Below, piece after piece: positions 1 to 12,890 of a stretch of DNA of 64,000 nucleotides (its first letter is position 1; each line of letters begins with the position of its first letter). Where the stretch lies: contig CM049395.1 of assembly GCA_026929865.2 (NCBI GenBank), positions 29,817,001 through 29,881,000 of the forward strand. Direction: 5' to 3'. Under the pieces are notes generated by a model, which saw only the letters and a list, made by a program, of their open reading frames with translations, was not told the DNA's origin and searched no databases. A program made the position numbers and the translations under genes. Source of the stretch: Hyperoplus lanceolatus (Eukaryota; Chordata; Actinopteri; Uranoscopiformes; Ammodytidae).

Positions 1-660
1 ACCAAGGCATTGTGGGAAAATGGGCCGTCTTTTCCATTTTTACATCAGTAAATCTGTGTTCGATCTCTGGGTCTACTTCTGAAAGCTGTGGGCTGGCACT
101 TAAAAGAATGACTTACACCTGGCTTGACAAAGCGGGCCCTTTTGATCCTGGATTGGCGTTTATGCAACTGACAGATCCAAAGTGCCCAAGGCTGGCTTTA
201 TCAATCATCCTGAATATCTTTATTCCACTTTTATGCAATAGGCCCAAGGTCTGTTTGCTACTGATGCTTGTTTGTGAGTCATTCTGTGTGAGCAGGGATT
301 GCGAGAAGCTTGATTATATGTGTCAGTGTTGAGGGGACACAGCCAGGCTCCTCTCATGCCAAACCTTCCCCTCATGCTCCTTTTTATGTAAATTATAAAA
401 CAGCTCATATAATCTGACGAGAGATTAACCAGTGATGTGGTACAAAAGGACATTTAAAAAAATAATTATTTCACTAGAGCAGGAAAAACATCATCAGCAG
501 CCTCATCGCCTGTTTAACAGCAGACGTTTTGGCTGCCCAGCAGTCACAAACACTGGAAGTGTGACAGCAACCATTACAATGGCAGCTGAACGCATGCAAC
601 ATGTTTCAGTATGGTAATCCATGTAAATGATTTGGTAAAAGCACACTAGAGCAAGATACA
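1..660. other. Intergenic, nothing recognised
   Basis: Only short chance reading frames are present, without splice context or family motifs. Confidence 0.5.
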
Positions 661-664
661 TGTA

Positions 665-900
665 CAGGGCCGGCAATAGCCAGGGGCCAGGATGGGCCGT
701 GCCCACCCAATCAATTTTTTTTTTTAGGTGGAAGTCCAGACCCACTATCGGACGGACCTGTTCATTCGCTGTCCAAGAACATGTCATGTTATAGTGGTCA
801 CTGGGACACCCGAGGCATAAGCGAAATAAGCGGTTGCTTAGGGTCCCGACTGCCAGGGGGGACCCCCAATTTTTTATTTATTTAGTTTTTATTTTATTTT
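665..900. mobile_element. DNA transposon end fragments, hAT-like
   Basis: The sequence from 668 (AGGGCCGGCAATAGCCAGGG) and the CGGTTGCTTAGGGTCCCGAC-type stretch near 832 resemble GC-rich ends of vertebrate hAT elements. No matching partner end or duplication was found, so these are called as fragments. Confidence 0.35.
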
Positions 901-1005
901 GTGTGTTTGATATCAACATCATATTATGTATATGCAAATTATCATACAATAAAAGGAATACAATGTTTTGGTAGATAGTTAATAGCTTAATAATTGAATC
1001 AGTTC

Positions 1006-2035
1006 CAGGGCTGTATGCTTATTTTTTAGGTGGTAGCACTGGTGCTAGCAAGCAAAAAAAATCAGTAGCACAAAAATAAATTCAGTAGCACACAAAGTAT
1101 GATCGAAAACTTACATAACCTTAACCCATGCATTTCGCTCTAATTACCTTTTAGCCTGTCATCTTGGTCTCATTTGACATTCTCAATTAATATCATATCC
1201 TAGTGTGTGCAGTAATAATTGTAGAACAATCAATAGGGGTGCACTGATTGCAATTTAGACAAAAAAATCTAACCTGCCAATTGTACTTTTTTGCTGATTC
1301 AGAATTATTTCTCCCCATAAAATTAATATGTATATATTTTCTGTATATATACATATCATTATTATATTCATAATAATATTTTTTTTGTTAAATGTCCTTC
1401 TGTTAATTAAAACATTAAACATAGCATATTAAATAAATAAGTAGGCCTATACATATTGGTAAAATTTGTAATAAGTTAAATAGGTTGTTGTGAATGTTTT
1501 GGGAGTAGTTCTTCAGTGGCTTATCAGTTATTTCAAACTTTGATTAAAAAGACTAACTGTTGACTGCTCTCTGCAGCTGAAGCAGTTGATTTTCAAGCTA
1601 GCGCACTGCAGGGCTGTGAAGCGCTAACTTCTTGTTCTTATCGGCTTCAAAATAAAAGTCAACTCGTGTTTGGCTAGTAACAGGCTTTTAATGTGAAGGC
1701 GCACAGGAAATGTTCTGTTTGCACACGCGCTAACTTAACTGTGTGCCGTCTCCTTCCGGTTATTACCGTTGGTGAAGTGTATTAATCGCCGTGCAAGCAC
1801 AGGTCCCGAGCACACATCTTTCACCAGCCAAAGTGGAGGGTGGACTCAATAACTTACTTGCCTAAGACTACATTTACCCGAATTTGGAGAGTGTTAATGT
1901 AGAGCAATCTAAGCAGTGTTGTGCAGCACTCCTCTGTGGCTCATTAGCACTTGTGCGAGTGGACTTGTATTCATCATCGCACGTGATCAATTTCAGTAGC
2001 TAATGCGATCAAAACTGTCGCACTGTACAGCCCTG
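1006..2035. mobile_element. Non-autonomous hAT-like element
   Basis: Ends CAGGGCTGTA... and ...TACAGCCCTG are inverted copies, as in hAT elements. The flanking 8-mers agree at only five positions (ATCAGTTC/ATTAATAC). No transposase frame remains. The part around 1640-1930 matches DNA inside a different element at 47520-47830. Confidence 0.55.
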
Positions 2036-2443
2036 ATTAATACAAAATAAATTATATCAATACCATATATTATATTATTATAATATAAGCAACCCAAAAG
2101 TACATACAGTAACCACTAGTAGCTTCACATTTAACAGCTGCAACAAAATATTTTTATCCAACATTAACGATCCAGTGATTTAATATACATTATTGTGAAA
2201 TGTTGTTTAAGGATATAAGGAGTACCACCACTGACCATCAGTGCTTTTTTAATTGCATACAACAAATTGCAACGAGTGGGATGTGAGCCATTATGGGCGC
2301 ATCAATGTATTTGTGTTTATGTCTCAATCAGTATCAATTTTCTCTGAGTGTCAGTTGATGATCTGTAATTGGGGGGGGGAGAGTATCTCATTAGTATATG
2401 AGATCAGACACCAATAGGATATGAAATAAATGTAATACATAGT

Positions 2444-2474
<31 letters not shown>

Positions 2475-2479
2475 ACACA
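2444..2479. repeat. (CA)n microsatellite
   Basis: Nearly pure CA dinucleotides with one T interruption. Confidence 0.95.
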
Positions 2480-3813
2480 AGCACATACAGGTCACCGTGG
2501 GAGACCAAGATTCTAAGGAGTGAGCACAATAAGCCGTAATGGATCCAACCTGGCCTCCTGTGACAGACATGAGGGGGATTAAACTGTCTGAGAGACGGCT
2601 GGACGTACCTGGAGGGCAGAGACGAGAGACACCGTCTTTGATCCTGCATAACACAATGTCACAGGAGGGGAAACACAGAGTACAAATGAGACACAGCCGC
2701 AAACCATACTGAATATTCATGAGAAGACATTTTCCTCGCAAGTTGAAGTATACGTACACATCAAAACACAAACCGCAGGGACAGGATCAAATACTGTATA
2801 TAGAAACAACAGCAGCATTGGAGCTTTTAGTTAAATAAAAGTGCTTTTAGACATTAAATGTCCCGACTATTTATTTTGTTACTGGGTCAGTTGCAGTTTG
2901 TGTAATACTTTAATAAATAACATTTAGTTGAAGTACTCCAACTGCAATCCCATTCCCTTTTTCAGTCCAGAATAGCGGCAGAATTGTCTCTTACTGTAAA
3001 GGTGACATTTTATGCCCATTGCCAGGTTAATATTTGTATTGTGGTCACCAAGTTGGAAACTTTTTTCAGAGTTAATTGTTTAAAAAAGACATTTTTCTTC
3101 TCACACTACTCATGTTTTTATCACCCATTTCCCACTCTTTTTCCCTGTCCGAATTGCTTTATTTTACTTTTTGCACCTGTCTCTATGAGGCCCACCTGCC
3201 TGAGGGGCGGTATTATTGTAATGAGCGCCAGTTTTGATGTTAAACCAGCAACAAATCTGAACGGCTTGAGGAGTCACACATTTTCTGAAAGGGATGTCAT
3301 ATTCCAGTGTTCGTGGATTGGTTTGTCGCCAGATCACCAGATGTAAGTTTCCATAAAATGTTCCCATTTAAATGTTTAATCTTTATAAATAAACAGTAGA
3401 AAAAATAGTTGTTTATGGAAATATCATGGAGAACAACCTATTTCAAATCAAACACTGAAGATCACGTTTCCGAAAAAGTGGAAACACCTACATACAGTAT
3501 CAATGTGACTCCAACTGCGGCAGTTTATTGAATTAGTCCTCGTAACGTGTCCCTTCAGTCCCTGAGGCAGACGACCGAGGCAGAGCCAAGGCCGTCAGAC
3601 TCATCAGACATCCCTCGCCTGACTCTCTCTCTGCAGCAAAACATTTCACAGAGAACACGAACACCACTCCAGTTTAACATCAGTAATCAGGTCCCCACTG
3701 ATTCAGGGACCTGCACTTTGTCTGATAACTTCTCCATACTACACAACTCATTATCTTTGCAGATATATTTAATCATTTCAACACATTATCAAAATGAATA
3801 TAGGCTAATATTA
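2480..3813. other. Intergenic, nothing recognised
   Basis: Frames of up to 120 codons are present but lack any recognisable family motif or splice context. Confidence 0.45.
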
Positions 3814-3821
3814 TTATGCAG

Positions 3822-5302
3822 TAGGGCTGGGCGATATATCGAATATATTCGATGTATCGCGAGATACTCTCCAGGGGATGTATAAAATGACCCTATCGCG
3901 ACCATCGAATACAAATTGGCACGTAATGTGTTTTTTTTTTTTAGCCGCCGCCGCCACCGGCAAACTCGCTGGTGTTCGCTTCTCTCGCTCTTTCCTGTGG
4001 CTCTCTGCCTCAGACTACATGCATTGGCAACTCACTCACCCCTCCCAACCAGAGTCTCCAGGGCGCGCACCTGTGACGTAGTCTGTGCCTTGTGAGTGTT
4101 TACTTTAATCGCCATGTGAAAACAACGACGAGAGGGGGAGAAAAAAAGACGAGGGCTCTGATGCTCTTATGACAGCCGAACGAGCGGGTGGAGGGGGCGC
4201 GAAAGACGGCGATGGTGGCTGTCGTTCATAGCATGGACCTTTTTTGTAGACGGGCGCTTGACAGCATAAGCGGCCGCTGTACAGAGCCTGGTCCTTATGA
4301 GAGGAAGGCGAACGAGCGCCGGGGGAGTTTTTGGTCGAACGTCACACAACCACGGAATCACATTTATTACGGGCAGCCTCTTATAATAGGTCCATGTCAG
4401 CACCAAGGGAGGTGCATACCGTTTATTAACTAAAAGTCTATGTAAAGTAGGCACATTTGCGAGTATTTTTTATAAAATAAAACAGTATTTTAGTGATAAT
4501 GCAGGAGGGCTAGATCAATAGGTATGAATAGCATCCAGGAATGGTGCATCGGTTAGAATGCAAGGAATGATGATGATGAGACTTTGCTTTCTTCAGACTA
4601 TATCATTCTCAGCCGTATTTATTTAAATCCTCTGATTGTCTTCCAGTTTTATTTTCATTAACTAAATACAGGAGAATCAAACACTAAGGCAGGTAACAGA
4701 GGGACGATGAGCCACCTGCTGTTTGCAGGCAGAAAACGAAACTTAACTTACACTATAGAGCAACTGCTCTTAAAGCGACAGTAACCATTATACATGTCAG
4801 AGCCTTTTATACACATAGACTACTATTATGGATCAAAACCGGTTCTGCATTTAAAGTGTGGCTGCTATCTTCAGGGGGTTAGTGGTTATAAACAATTAGT
4901 AAGTGGTTGTAATGAGTCATAATTAGTGTTCTCAGTTTACAGATTAACAGACGATAGAAAAAACTGTTTCCAAATAAAATAATGCTGGATCCATTGTATG
5001 GGAGTGGAAGGATGTGGAATAATCAATACAATGTGCAAACTATTTGCCATGTGCAAGTTTCAAATTGTTCCAATAGAAAGCACTAAAGAATATAAACATG
5101 TTTCATGTAGCCTAATGCATTGTTTTTGCAGGGACTATTTTAAATCATATTACTGGTGTGATGTTATGCAAAAAATTAATTAAATTGAGCATTTAGGATG
5201 TGCTCTAGAGGAGATTTGAAATATATCGAGATATATATCGTGTATCGAGATATAGTAAAAAAATATCGAGATATTGATTTTTGCCCATATCGCCCAGCCC
5301 TA
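3822..5302. mobile_element. Non-autonomous hAT element with perfect 8-bp target duplication
   Basis: Ends TAGGGCTGGGCGATAT and ATATCGCCCAGCCCTA are perfect inverted repeats, flanked on both sides by TTATGCAG (3814-3821 and 5303-5310). The 8-bp duplication and end form identify hAT. The GC-rich stretch at 3945-4330 may be the old promoter and 5' exon of the transposase. No transposase remains. The word TATCGAGATAT occurs three times near the right end (5224, 5243, 5264), which could be transposase-binding repeats. Confidence 0.85.
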
Positions 5303-5307
5303 TTATG

Positions 5308-5312
<5 letters not shown>

Positions 5313-5381
<69 letters not shown>

Positions 5382-5424
5382 ATGTATATATATATATATA
5401 TATATGTGTGTATGTATATATTTG
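5313..5424. repeat. (TA)n microsatellite with TG interruptions
   Basis: Long alternating TA next to the right target duplication of the hAT element, then TGTGTGTATG-type interruptions. Confidence 0.9.
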
Positions 5425-8400
5425 AATTTAAGTGTTCGTCCTGTTTTAGAATTCCTATAACCTGCTGATGAAACATTGAGATACCTCATTCAAGACTTCA
5501 GACTTATACATACTATTTTCTTACTTTTACCTGATGGCTGATCTTAATGAAATAACTTAAGAAATATGGTTGTATAAGCAAAGTAAATGAGATACTCATA
5601 CATAATATAGTAAGATGTGTAGAACCTCACTTGGACCATATAACATTAAAGGAATGCTATACCCATGTGGAACTGGCGTTCTATCATTATAAAATCACTA
5701 TTATAATATAATGAATGAGGTTTTTCTTCCCTCAGTCTTCCCTCGGCCCAGCTGTACTGTTTATCATAACCCTACATTTTCACATGTGTGACATCAGAAA
5801 TGGGAAAATGTAGAGTTTGACAATGAGACCATAAATCTCTCTTTCTGCCTTTTTTCAGTCTAGGATGAACTGATTCCAGAAATGTTTGCACGTTTATACT
5901 ACATAGGATCTCAGAATTCAATACACCTTCATATTTCCACCTGTGAAGTAGGTCTTTAAGGTATCAGTTATTAAATCAATTAGTCTATACAATGAAAGGA
6001 AATGTTGTTGTTACTAAGTAATCGCTGGAAAAGGCAACTAAATCATTGCCATAGAGATGTGATATTGTTGTTTTTAGTTCATGCTCAAGTCACAAAGAAC
6101 GTGCTTTTTCGAGCACTGCCACTGATGGACCTCGGTTATAGTTGCAGAGAGCCCTGTTAAATCAAGGAGCGAGGAGACTAGGAAAGGCAATCACATCATT
6201 AATTCAATGAGACAGATCAGGAGAAAACTTTGTGAAGTCAAGTCACTCTCTCGCAACTCCTTAGTGCTTTTCTGCTTTACGTGTGCTCCTTTACTTATTC
6301 AGGAACCACACACACTCCTATTCACATGGGTGCACACACTCACACTCCACTGCACCGAGGTCTCCATGTTCTTCTATTACTGCAACATTAATTCCATTTG
6401 TGCAGTTATTACACAGCGCTGGTTTTTGCTCGCTAGTCGAACACGCAGAGACTGTTGGGTTTGTGGAAGAATGAAATACAACTCTCCAAGGAAGTTTGGA
6501 AAGACAGCTACACTTACACTCATTGTGCCCGACACTGTCTACTCGCAAAGTATCTTGTGATTCCTTGTGTTGGTGCTATGAACAAAAGTAGTAAGAGACA
6601 GGATGCCACTCACTCTCAGTTAAAGCTTAGGAATACACATGCTGGCTTTTGTTTTATTCATTATTGTTTTAAATAAGTTGAGAGACACAGGGCTTCAGTT
6701 ACTGTCCACCACCAGGGATATTTAAGGATGGACTAGTTTCTTGAAGTGTTATGCCATTCTTAAGTTTGCTCTTGGCAAATCCGTTATTCATCCAGAAGAT
6801 ATCTGCTTGACTGAACAGTGCTGAGCTGTTTGCTCAGCCAAGTTTTTGGTTTGAAAAAATATCTTTAATTTGTCCAGAATACATGGTAAGTAAGTTCTTC
6901 TTAAGATGGTCAAGAACCAAAAGGTTTTGTGCAATGGATTAATTTCAAGTTAGAATATTTTGATATATCGTCACTGCCGGATAACATTTTCAGTAAGAGG
7001 AAAGGAATTTGCTTTAACACTTTGCACACAAAGCCACATTGTCACGATTGACATCCATCCAAGATCTGACTACAAGTTTGTTCTCATAGTCAGTCTACCT
7101 TTGGCTCGATTATGCTTTCCAGTTTCGTATTTGGGCTGGTGGGAAGCCAGTAAGGTTCCCTATCCTTCTTGTTCTATTTCTGGTTGGTGGGAACCACAAA
7201 CAAGAGCTGAATGATTGATTTCAATTACATTTTTTAAAAACAATGTGATGAGCGAATAACGAAGCTAACGATTTAGGATATAATTTATTTAGCATGTGTA
7301 ACCTAAGGTTTAAGCTGTGGTGTCAATGGATTTGCAAATCCATGCTGCCCCCCTTGCATGACAGTCATGCTCAACAATTAAAAGTGGCCCCAGGCGACTG
7401 TGTATACGCCATCAACAACGCACGTTAAACATAAGGAAAAGTTACAGTTGTGGGGCAGAAAATAGCCTGAAGCAATGTTGGACATGTAGGGAGTGTTTCG
7501 GATTTGAGACGACAGATGTGCAACCAGAGAAGCTAATGTGTTAGGCCTGGCTTGAAACATTATAGCCACATCATGAAAAGCATGAACCTATATCTGCACT
7601 GCCATAGGGTCAAGTGAATGTTCAGCTATAAATTCAAACAAAAGCAGCAATGCTCTATAGCCCAGCCTGGTAAACCAATTACTACTACTACAGAGTCATC
7701 TGTGATTGTCACTCTGCATGAAAAAGGGCTCATGAAGACACCATGACGTAACAAAAGCCATAACATATTACCTCACTTAAGACATGGATGATAAAATGCA
7801 ACCGTATGCCTACATGTTAACAAATAATTGATCGTGATTGCTCGAACATAAAATGACAGGATTACTGTGCAGTACTTCTGGCAATACTCTGGCTTTTTGT
7901 CTATCTTGGAAATGATGAATTTAAACATCCTTTCTTCCTGAAATACACTTTGTTATTGGTAGGTCTATAGCATACACTATGTTATTATGTTATTACAATG
8001 TAGCAAAAAGTATAGTAATGTAGTTTTGTATACGCTTGACAGGGTGAGATGTTACCTGTGCAAATATGTTTTTGCCCTGTTTGCGGCACGGTATGAGTAT
8101 TGATTCAGAAACACCAACAAGGTTTCTTAAGACCCTGTGACCATTTACTGAAGTGCCGCTGTCAGAACGAAACAATTTTTACAACAACATTTAAGCTTTA
8201 CTATAAGAACGCATTTAGTTTGTTTGGGGGGTGTCATGAGCACTAAGTTATCAAAGAAGTGCTAGAAAACTTGACCAAACCGAGCTAAACTCTAGTTATA
8301 ATTCCCTCTATTGGCCTCTTGGTCAGGTTTCTACAGAGAGCCTCTGACCCTCACAGTCACTGTGTGTATTAATACATCTATCCGAGTGACTCAGTGGGGA

Positions 8401-8655
8401 CACTCAGTCCTCACAGGGAGAAAGGAAACCCCAACCCCCCAGGACCTGGCCGCAACGTGACTCCAGCAGCACTACTTATTTTGGTCCAGGAGAAAAAGAG
8501 CCACTCTCAAGGGGAAAAGAGAGGTTAATTGTCTAGAGAGGCACTGGAAGAGCAATGCTGAATGAACTCTAATTAGGACATGATTAAGGCTAACTCTCAC
8601 AGCTGTAAAAATCCATTAACCTTTAATCGTACAGTTCATCACACTCTTGAGGTTA
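5425..8655. other. Intergenic, nothing recognised
   Basis: AT-rich DNA. Frames here are short and carry no motifs that I recognise. Confidence 0.45.
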
Positions 8656-8850
<195 letters not shown>

Positions 8851-9207
8851 AGATGAATAATGTTTGTATGGGGGAAATGGAGCCATATGGTGTAAAGAGA
8901 ACAAAACAATAAGGTGTGAAAACATGAGCATAAATACTTTTGCATTAGTTTTATTATGCTGGGGGTGATATACCTAGGACAAAATATTATGATTAAATAA
9001 TATACTGTATATATAATATGTATTTGTGTTGTATAAACTGTTGTGGTGCATCTTAATTCGCTCTGTGTGGCAGTGTTCTGCAGTGAAAGGGGGCTGATTT
9101 TCTGAACACAAATCTTCCCTGTAGTCCTTCAATTGGACTGGCTGCTTGCAACACTTGTAGAAAACAGTGTACTGCAAAACTATGTCATTTTCATATTATA
9201 TATAGGG

Positions 9208-9480
9208 GAGAACGGAGTAATCTGAGCCACTTTTTACATTTGCTCCCCTCTAAGCAAGCTAAAATTATTCATCACTCAAATTTACACATTTCCCATTAAT
9301 TCAGAATGTTTCCTAGAAATGGCCATTAGCAGAATTGTATCAGCATCACATGGTTTCATATGTTGGTAGTTCATCAACACGTATGATAGAAGTTTTTCTA
9401 CGTGAATACATTTGCTTTGGCACAACAGATGATTAAATTGACAGCAAGAAAATGTACTTTTACATGCAAAATACCTATTT
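9208..9480 (+). mobile_element. 5' fragment of a TA-flanked DNA element (same family as 26736-27400)
   Basis: After TATATA it begins GGGGAGAACGGAGTAATCTG and matches the 26736 copy over about 140 bases, including the shared word TTTACACATTTCCCATTAAT. No right end was found, so it is truncated. Confidence 0.6.
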
Positions 9481-11200
9481 TGGTGAAAAAAACATGCTTA
9501 CCACAGCACTATGAGGTCCTCTCTTTCAGTGCCATGGGGAAAACTGCATAAAACAATAACACATATTATGTAGGCTGATCAACAACAAGAAGTCAATTAA
9601 GCTCAGAGAAGGAATAAGAAATGTCTTCATGAAAGTGTATTTGTTTACTTGAATCAGAATAAAAAGAAGCTAAACCCTAGTATAAGGGTGTTGATCGGTG
9701 CCTGTGAATGAGTCATCCAGCCTCCAGGCATGTCATCTATCTAACTTTCAGCAGCAATGGCCTTTTTAAAGTTTAAAATGTTGGCTTTAACTTACATCAT
9801 CAGCCTCCAGCCATTCAGTGGTGTGTTCTGAAATACCAGAACACAGTGCAAAGATGGAATGTTGCTGAAACTCGACCAGTGGCGCCATGTTTGAGTTACA
9901 AAGTTTGACCTTTTAATAGAAGCTTTAAAGATGGCACACAGAGATGTGATGTTGATCTGGTGTTAAATGGCATGACAGATGGATGCAGTCTCCATCCTGA
10001 CTGCTTCTGCCATGTTGATTACAAAAATAATCAATCCATTTTTTCCATTTTGGTATTATTGATTTTAAAACAATGATTTGAGTACTTAAATGATGATAGA
10101 AAGAGGAGCAGAAGTCAATTCTCTCATAAAACAATGGGGAACAAATAAAGGTCAGTCACTAAAAGAAACCAGGTAAAAACACAGAGCTCCACTTCAATAA
10201 TTCCATCAGTACAACAGTCATTTTATACTCACCACTCCGCTGCTCTCAGTCTCCAGTCACTTCAACTTGCTGTATGTTCAATCAATGTCAAACAGAAATG
10301 AACCCCTTCCTGAAAATGTTTCAAACTGAAAGCGTGTTGGGGGAGTGAGGTTGGGCTTAAATGTGAAATATGTCCAGGAAGCTTCAGGTTGTATTATTAA
10401 TGGTAACATCAGTCAAAAGTGCAACACTGTAGTGAGCATGACATGACTGGCCTTTATTTGTTTGGTCCAAATTCTTGAATTTACTTTGATGTTATTTCCT
10501 GATTAATCAGTTACTCAAAGACTTAACATTCTTGAGTGCTGAATTTGGAGTAACAGCAAATAAAAAAATAAGATAAAATATACATATAAAAAGGGCAACA
10601 ACAGTCTCTTTGCTCTCAACACATGTATACTGAAGAAGGAGGATAGCTTCCTATAAAGCAATAATACAAAACAAAGTGTCCTGAGCTATTGCACTTCAAA
10701 TGTACCTCTCCTGGTTTCTATACTTTAAAGTAAAACTGGAACTAAAAATTAAACGTTTTTAGTTTTATAGATTTTGGTGAACTGAGCCTTTCATGCCATT
10801 CTGTATTCCAAAGAGTTTGGCTAATGTAAGTTCAGCTATTCTTTGAGGAACTGGTGCTAAGTAGGAGAGGATGTATCTGTCACCAGTGGTTTCCCCTTCT
10901 TCGTGTCCTTAGTTTCCCTCCTCCAGTCCACATACAGCTGCCATATCTGCTTGCAGAGCAAATTTGGTGAAATTATGTTTTGTTTTGTTTTTTCTTTATA
11001 AGCTGTAATGCCAGCACTGGTGCACTGTGTACCTGTGCGGTCTGAGGCTACTGAAGCTAAATGAAAGACAGATGCCAGTTAATGAGCTGAGGGTGACAGA
11101 GCTGCTGCTAGTGACACTGAGGATACACATATGGACAGCTGTCATCTACCTGTGGTACCTATCCATCTGTCTACATGGCTCTGTGGTGCTGTAAATCTCC
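9481..11200. other. Intergenic, nothing recognised
   Basis: No coding, RNA or repeat structure that I can support. Confidence 0.4.
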
Positions 11201-11401
11201 CTGCGCATAATCACAAAAAGTTGAGGTCCAAAGTTTGCTGTGGACCTCACAAGAAAGTAAATATAAATCATTGAGCAGTTGTCATGCTGAACAGTCAATT
11301 CTAGTCAGATCAGCCAGAGCATCCGGATATGAAGAGCTATTTACTGAGAGCAGCGGAGAACTCAGATTCACAGCATTAAAAATCTCTGAAAATCTCAGGA
11401 G

Positions 11402-12187
11402 ATGTCCAAAAAAGGAAAAACCACTGATAAGGGAATGGAAGAAGACAAAGTTTTTGCAGAAGAAATGAAAAAACAGTTGGCAGACTTGAAGAAAGGAATG
11501 TTGGCAGATTTGAAGAGAGAAATACAAAGTGAGAGGGAGACGGAGCGAGCACTGCGGAAGGCTGAGCTGGCTGGGATTGTTGACGAATTGATTGGGCGTT
11601 TTGATGTAAAAATCAAAGAGAAAGTTGCTGCTGGTCTGAAGCCACTGATGATCGAAATGAAGGAACTTCAAGCCGTCAATGTGAAGAAAGATCAGCTCTT
11701 GAAAGAGCTTGGAGATAAAATTGATGATCAAGAACAACAAGCAAAAAACAGAGATGTGATAATAACTGGAATGGATATTAAACCAAGGTCGAATGCAGGT
11801 GCCGGGAATGGAGAAAAAGAGGGCGATACAGGGAATGTAACGGTGGAAAAACAAGTGGCAATGTTTCTGAGAAGCAAAGCCATTAATCTGGATCTAGAGA
11901 ACGTAGAGTCCTGTTTTCTTCTCCCGGAGGGGAAATTCGCCAAAAAGCGTGCTGTCATTCTGAAATTTGTGAGTAAAAAGCATAATATAAATCTGCTCAG
12001 TCAAGGCAAGAAGCTTAAAGGTGAACAAATTGGAATGAGTGAAAATTTAACCAAGAGAAAGGCTTATTTGGCCTATCAAGCGAGAGGGTTAAAAAAATGT
12101 GGACAGGTTCAACAAACTTGGACGAGAGATGGAAGAATCTTCATCAAAATGAAGGGAGCTACACCCGAAGAAGCTAAAATTGTGTAA
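11402..12187 (+). CDS. LINE ORF1-type coiled-coil RNA-binding protein, 261 aa, intact
   Basis: Starts at ATG 11402 and ends at TAA 12185-12187. Residues about 5-115 are rich in Lys, Glu and Leu with heptad-like spacing, as in a coiled coil. Residues about 116-200 (from NRDVIITGMDI to AVILKFVSKK) look like the RRM-type part. The C-terminal part carries SENLTKRK and WTRDGRIFIKMKG, motifs of the C-terminal domain of LINE ORF1 proteins, which bind element RNA and chaperone nucleic acid. No gag-type CCHC knuckle is seen. The frame has no stop or shift over 786 bases, so the copy is young or kept by selection. The RT partner is absent from this copy. A host-adopted gene like L1TD1 is possible, but the adjacent LINE tail favours a mobile copy. 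Confidence 0.75.
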   Translation: MSKKGKTTDKGMEEDKVFAEEMKKQLADLKKGMLADLKREIQSERETERALRKAELAGIVDELIGRFDVKIKEKVAAGLKPLMIEMKELQAVNVKKDQLLKELGDKIDDQEQQAKNRDVIITGMDIKPRSNAGAGNGEKEGDTGNVTVEKQVAMFLRSKAINLDLENVESCFLLPEGKFAKKRAVILKFVSKKHNINLLSQGKKLKGEQIGMSENLTKRKAYLAYQARGLKKCGQVQQTWTRDGRIFIKMKGATPEEAKIV

Positions 12188-12815
12188 ATCAAAACGGAGG
12201 AGGATTTGGATCAATTCCGGAGGGACGAGGATTAAAGAAGGCAAAAGCATGGACTTTGAACTAAAGGGATTTAAACTGGTTTGCGTCAAAATATTAGGTT
12301 TAAATCGTAAATACAATGTGCTCTGCTATTGATAACCTAATGGAATGTGTGACTATTGAAATTCAAATGAAAGATAAATGTTAATTATCAACTGTGTGTT
12401 CAGAACACCCGTTTCAAAAATGGAAGACTTTCTCTAACTGAAGAATTTGTAAATACACTGCATGTTTTGGGACTGTAGCCGAGGTCAGTAGACACACTGA
12501 CTGTTTTCAATACTTTTGCAGATGTGTTTAGGCTACTAGAGAAGAAATGGACAAGGCCATATCTGCATTGCCACAGGCAGAGAGGAAAATAGAGACCTAA
12601 AATTATCTGTGTTTTAGAATGATTCTTCTTAAAAAAAAGAAAAAAAAATGTTCTAACTGTAGTAGCTGTGTATCTGTGTATCTGAATCTTATGGCAGTGG
12701 GGGCGGGACCCGATAAGCCTTTGGCTTCTCCTGCTTCCCTTCGGACGATAACACAAAGTAATATGTATGAATATGCAATGAGAAAATTATGTATTGTGTG
12801 TAATTGTCCGGAAGA

Positions 12816-12822
12816 ATAATAA

Positions 12823-12870
<48 letters not shown>

Positions 12871-12890
12871 AAATAAATAAATTATTAGAA
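12816..12890. repeat. (AAATA)n LINE tail
   Basis: AATA/AAATA repeats directly after the LINE 3' segment, as left by target-primed reverse transcription. Confidence 0.8.

Larger units (their letters stand above)
11230..12890 (+). mobile_element. ORF1-only LINE copy (L1/Tx1-like or related)
   Basis: An intact ORF1-type frame (11402-12187) is followed by about 630 bases of noncoding DNA with a LINE-like 3' segment (GATAAGCCTTTGGCTTCTCC near 12711) and an (AATA)n tail ending near 12890. No endonuclease or reverse transcriptase frame is present. The form suggests a non-autonomous half-LINE or an internally deleted copy. The 5' boundary is approximate. Confidence 0.65.

Noticed and set aside
5198-5489. 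Ile-Tyr repeat frames
   Set aside because: They are translations of the TA microsatellite.
11282-11854. 190-codon minus-strand frame
   Set aside because: It is the shadow of the intact plus-strand LINE ORF1. Its Phe/Leu/Ser-rich content mirrors the Lys/Glu-rich coiled coil.
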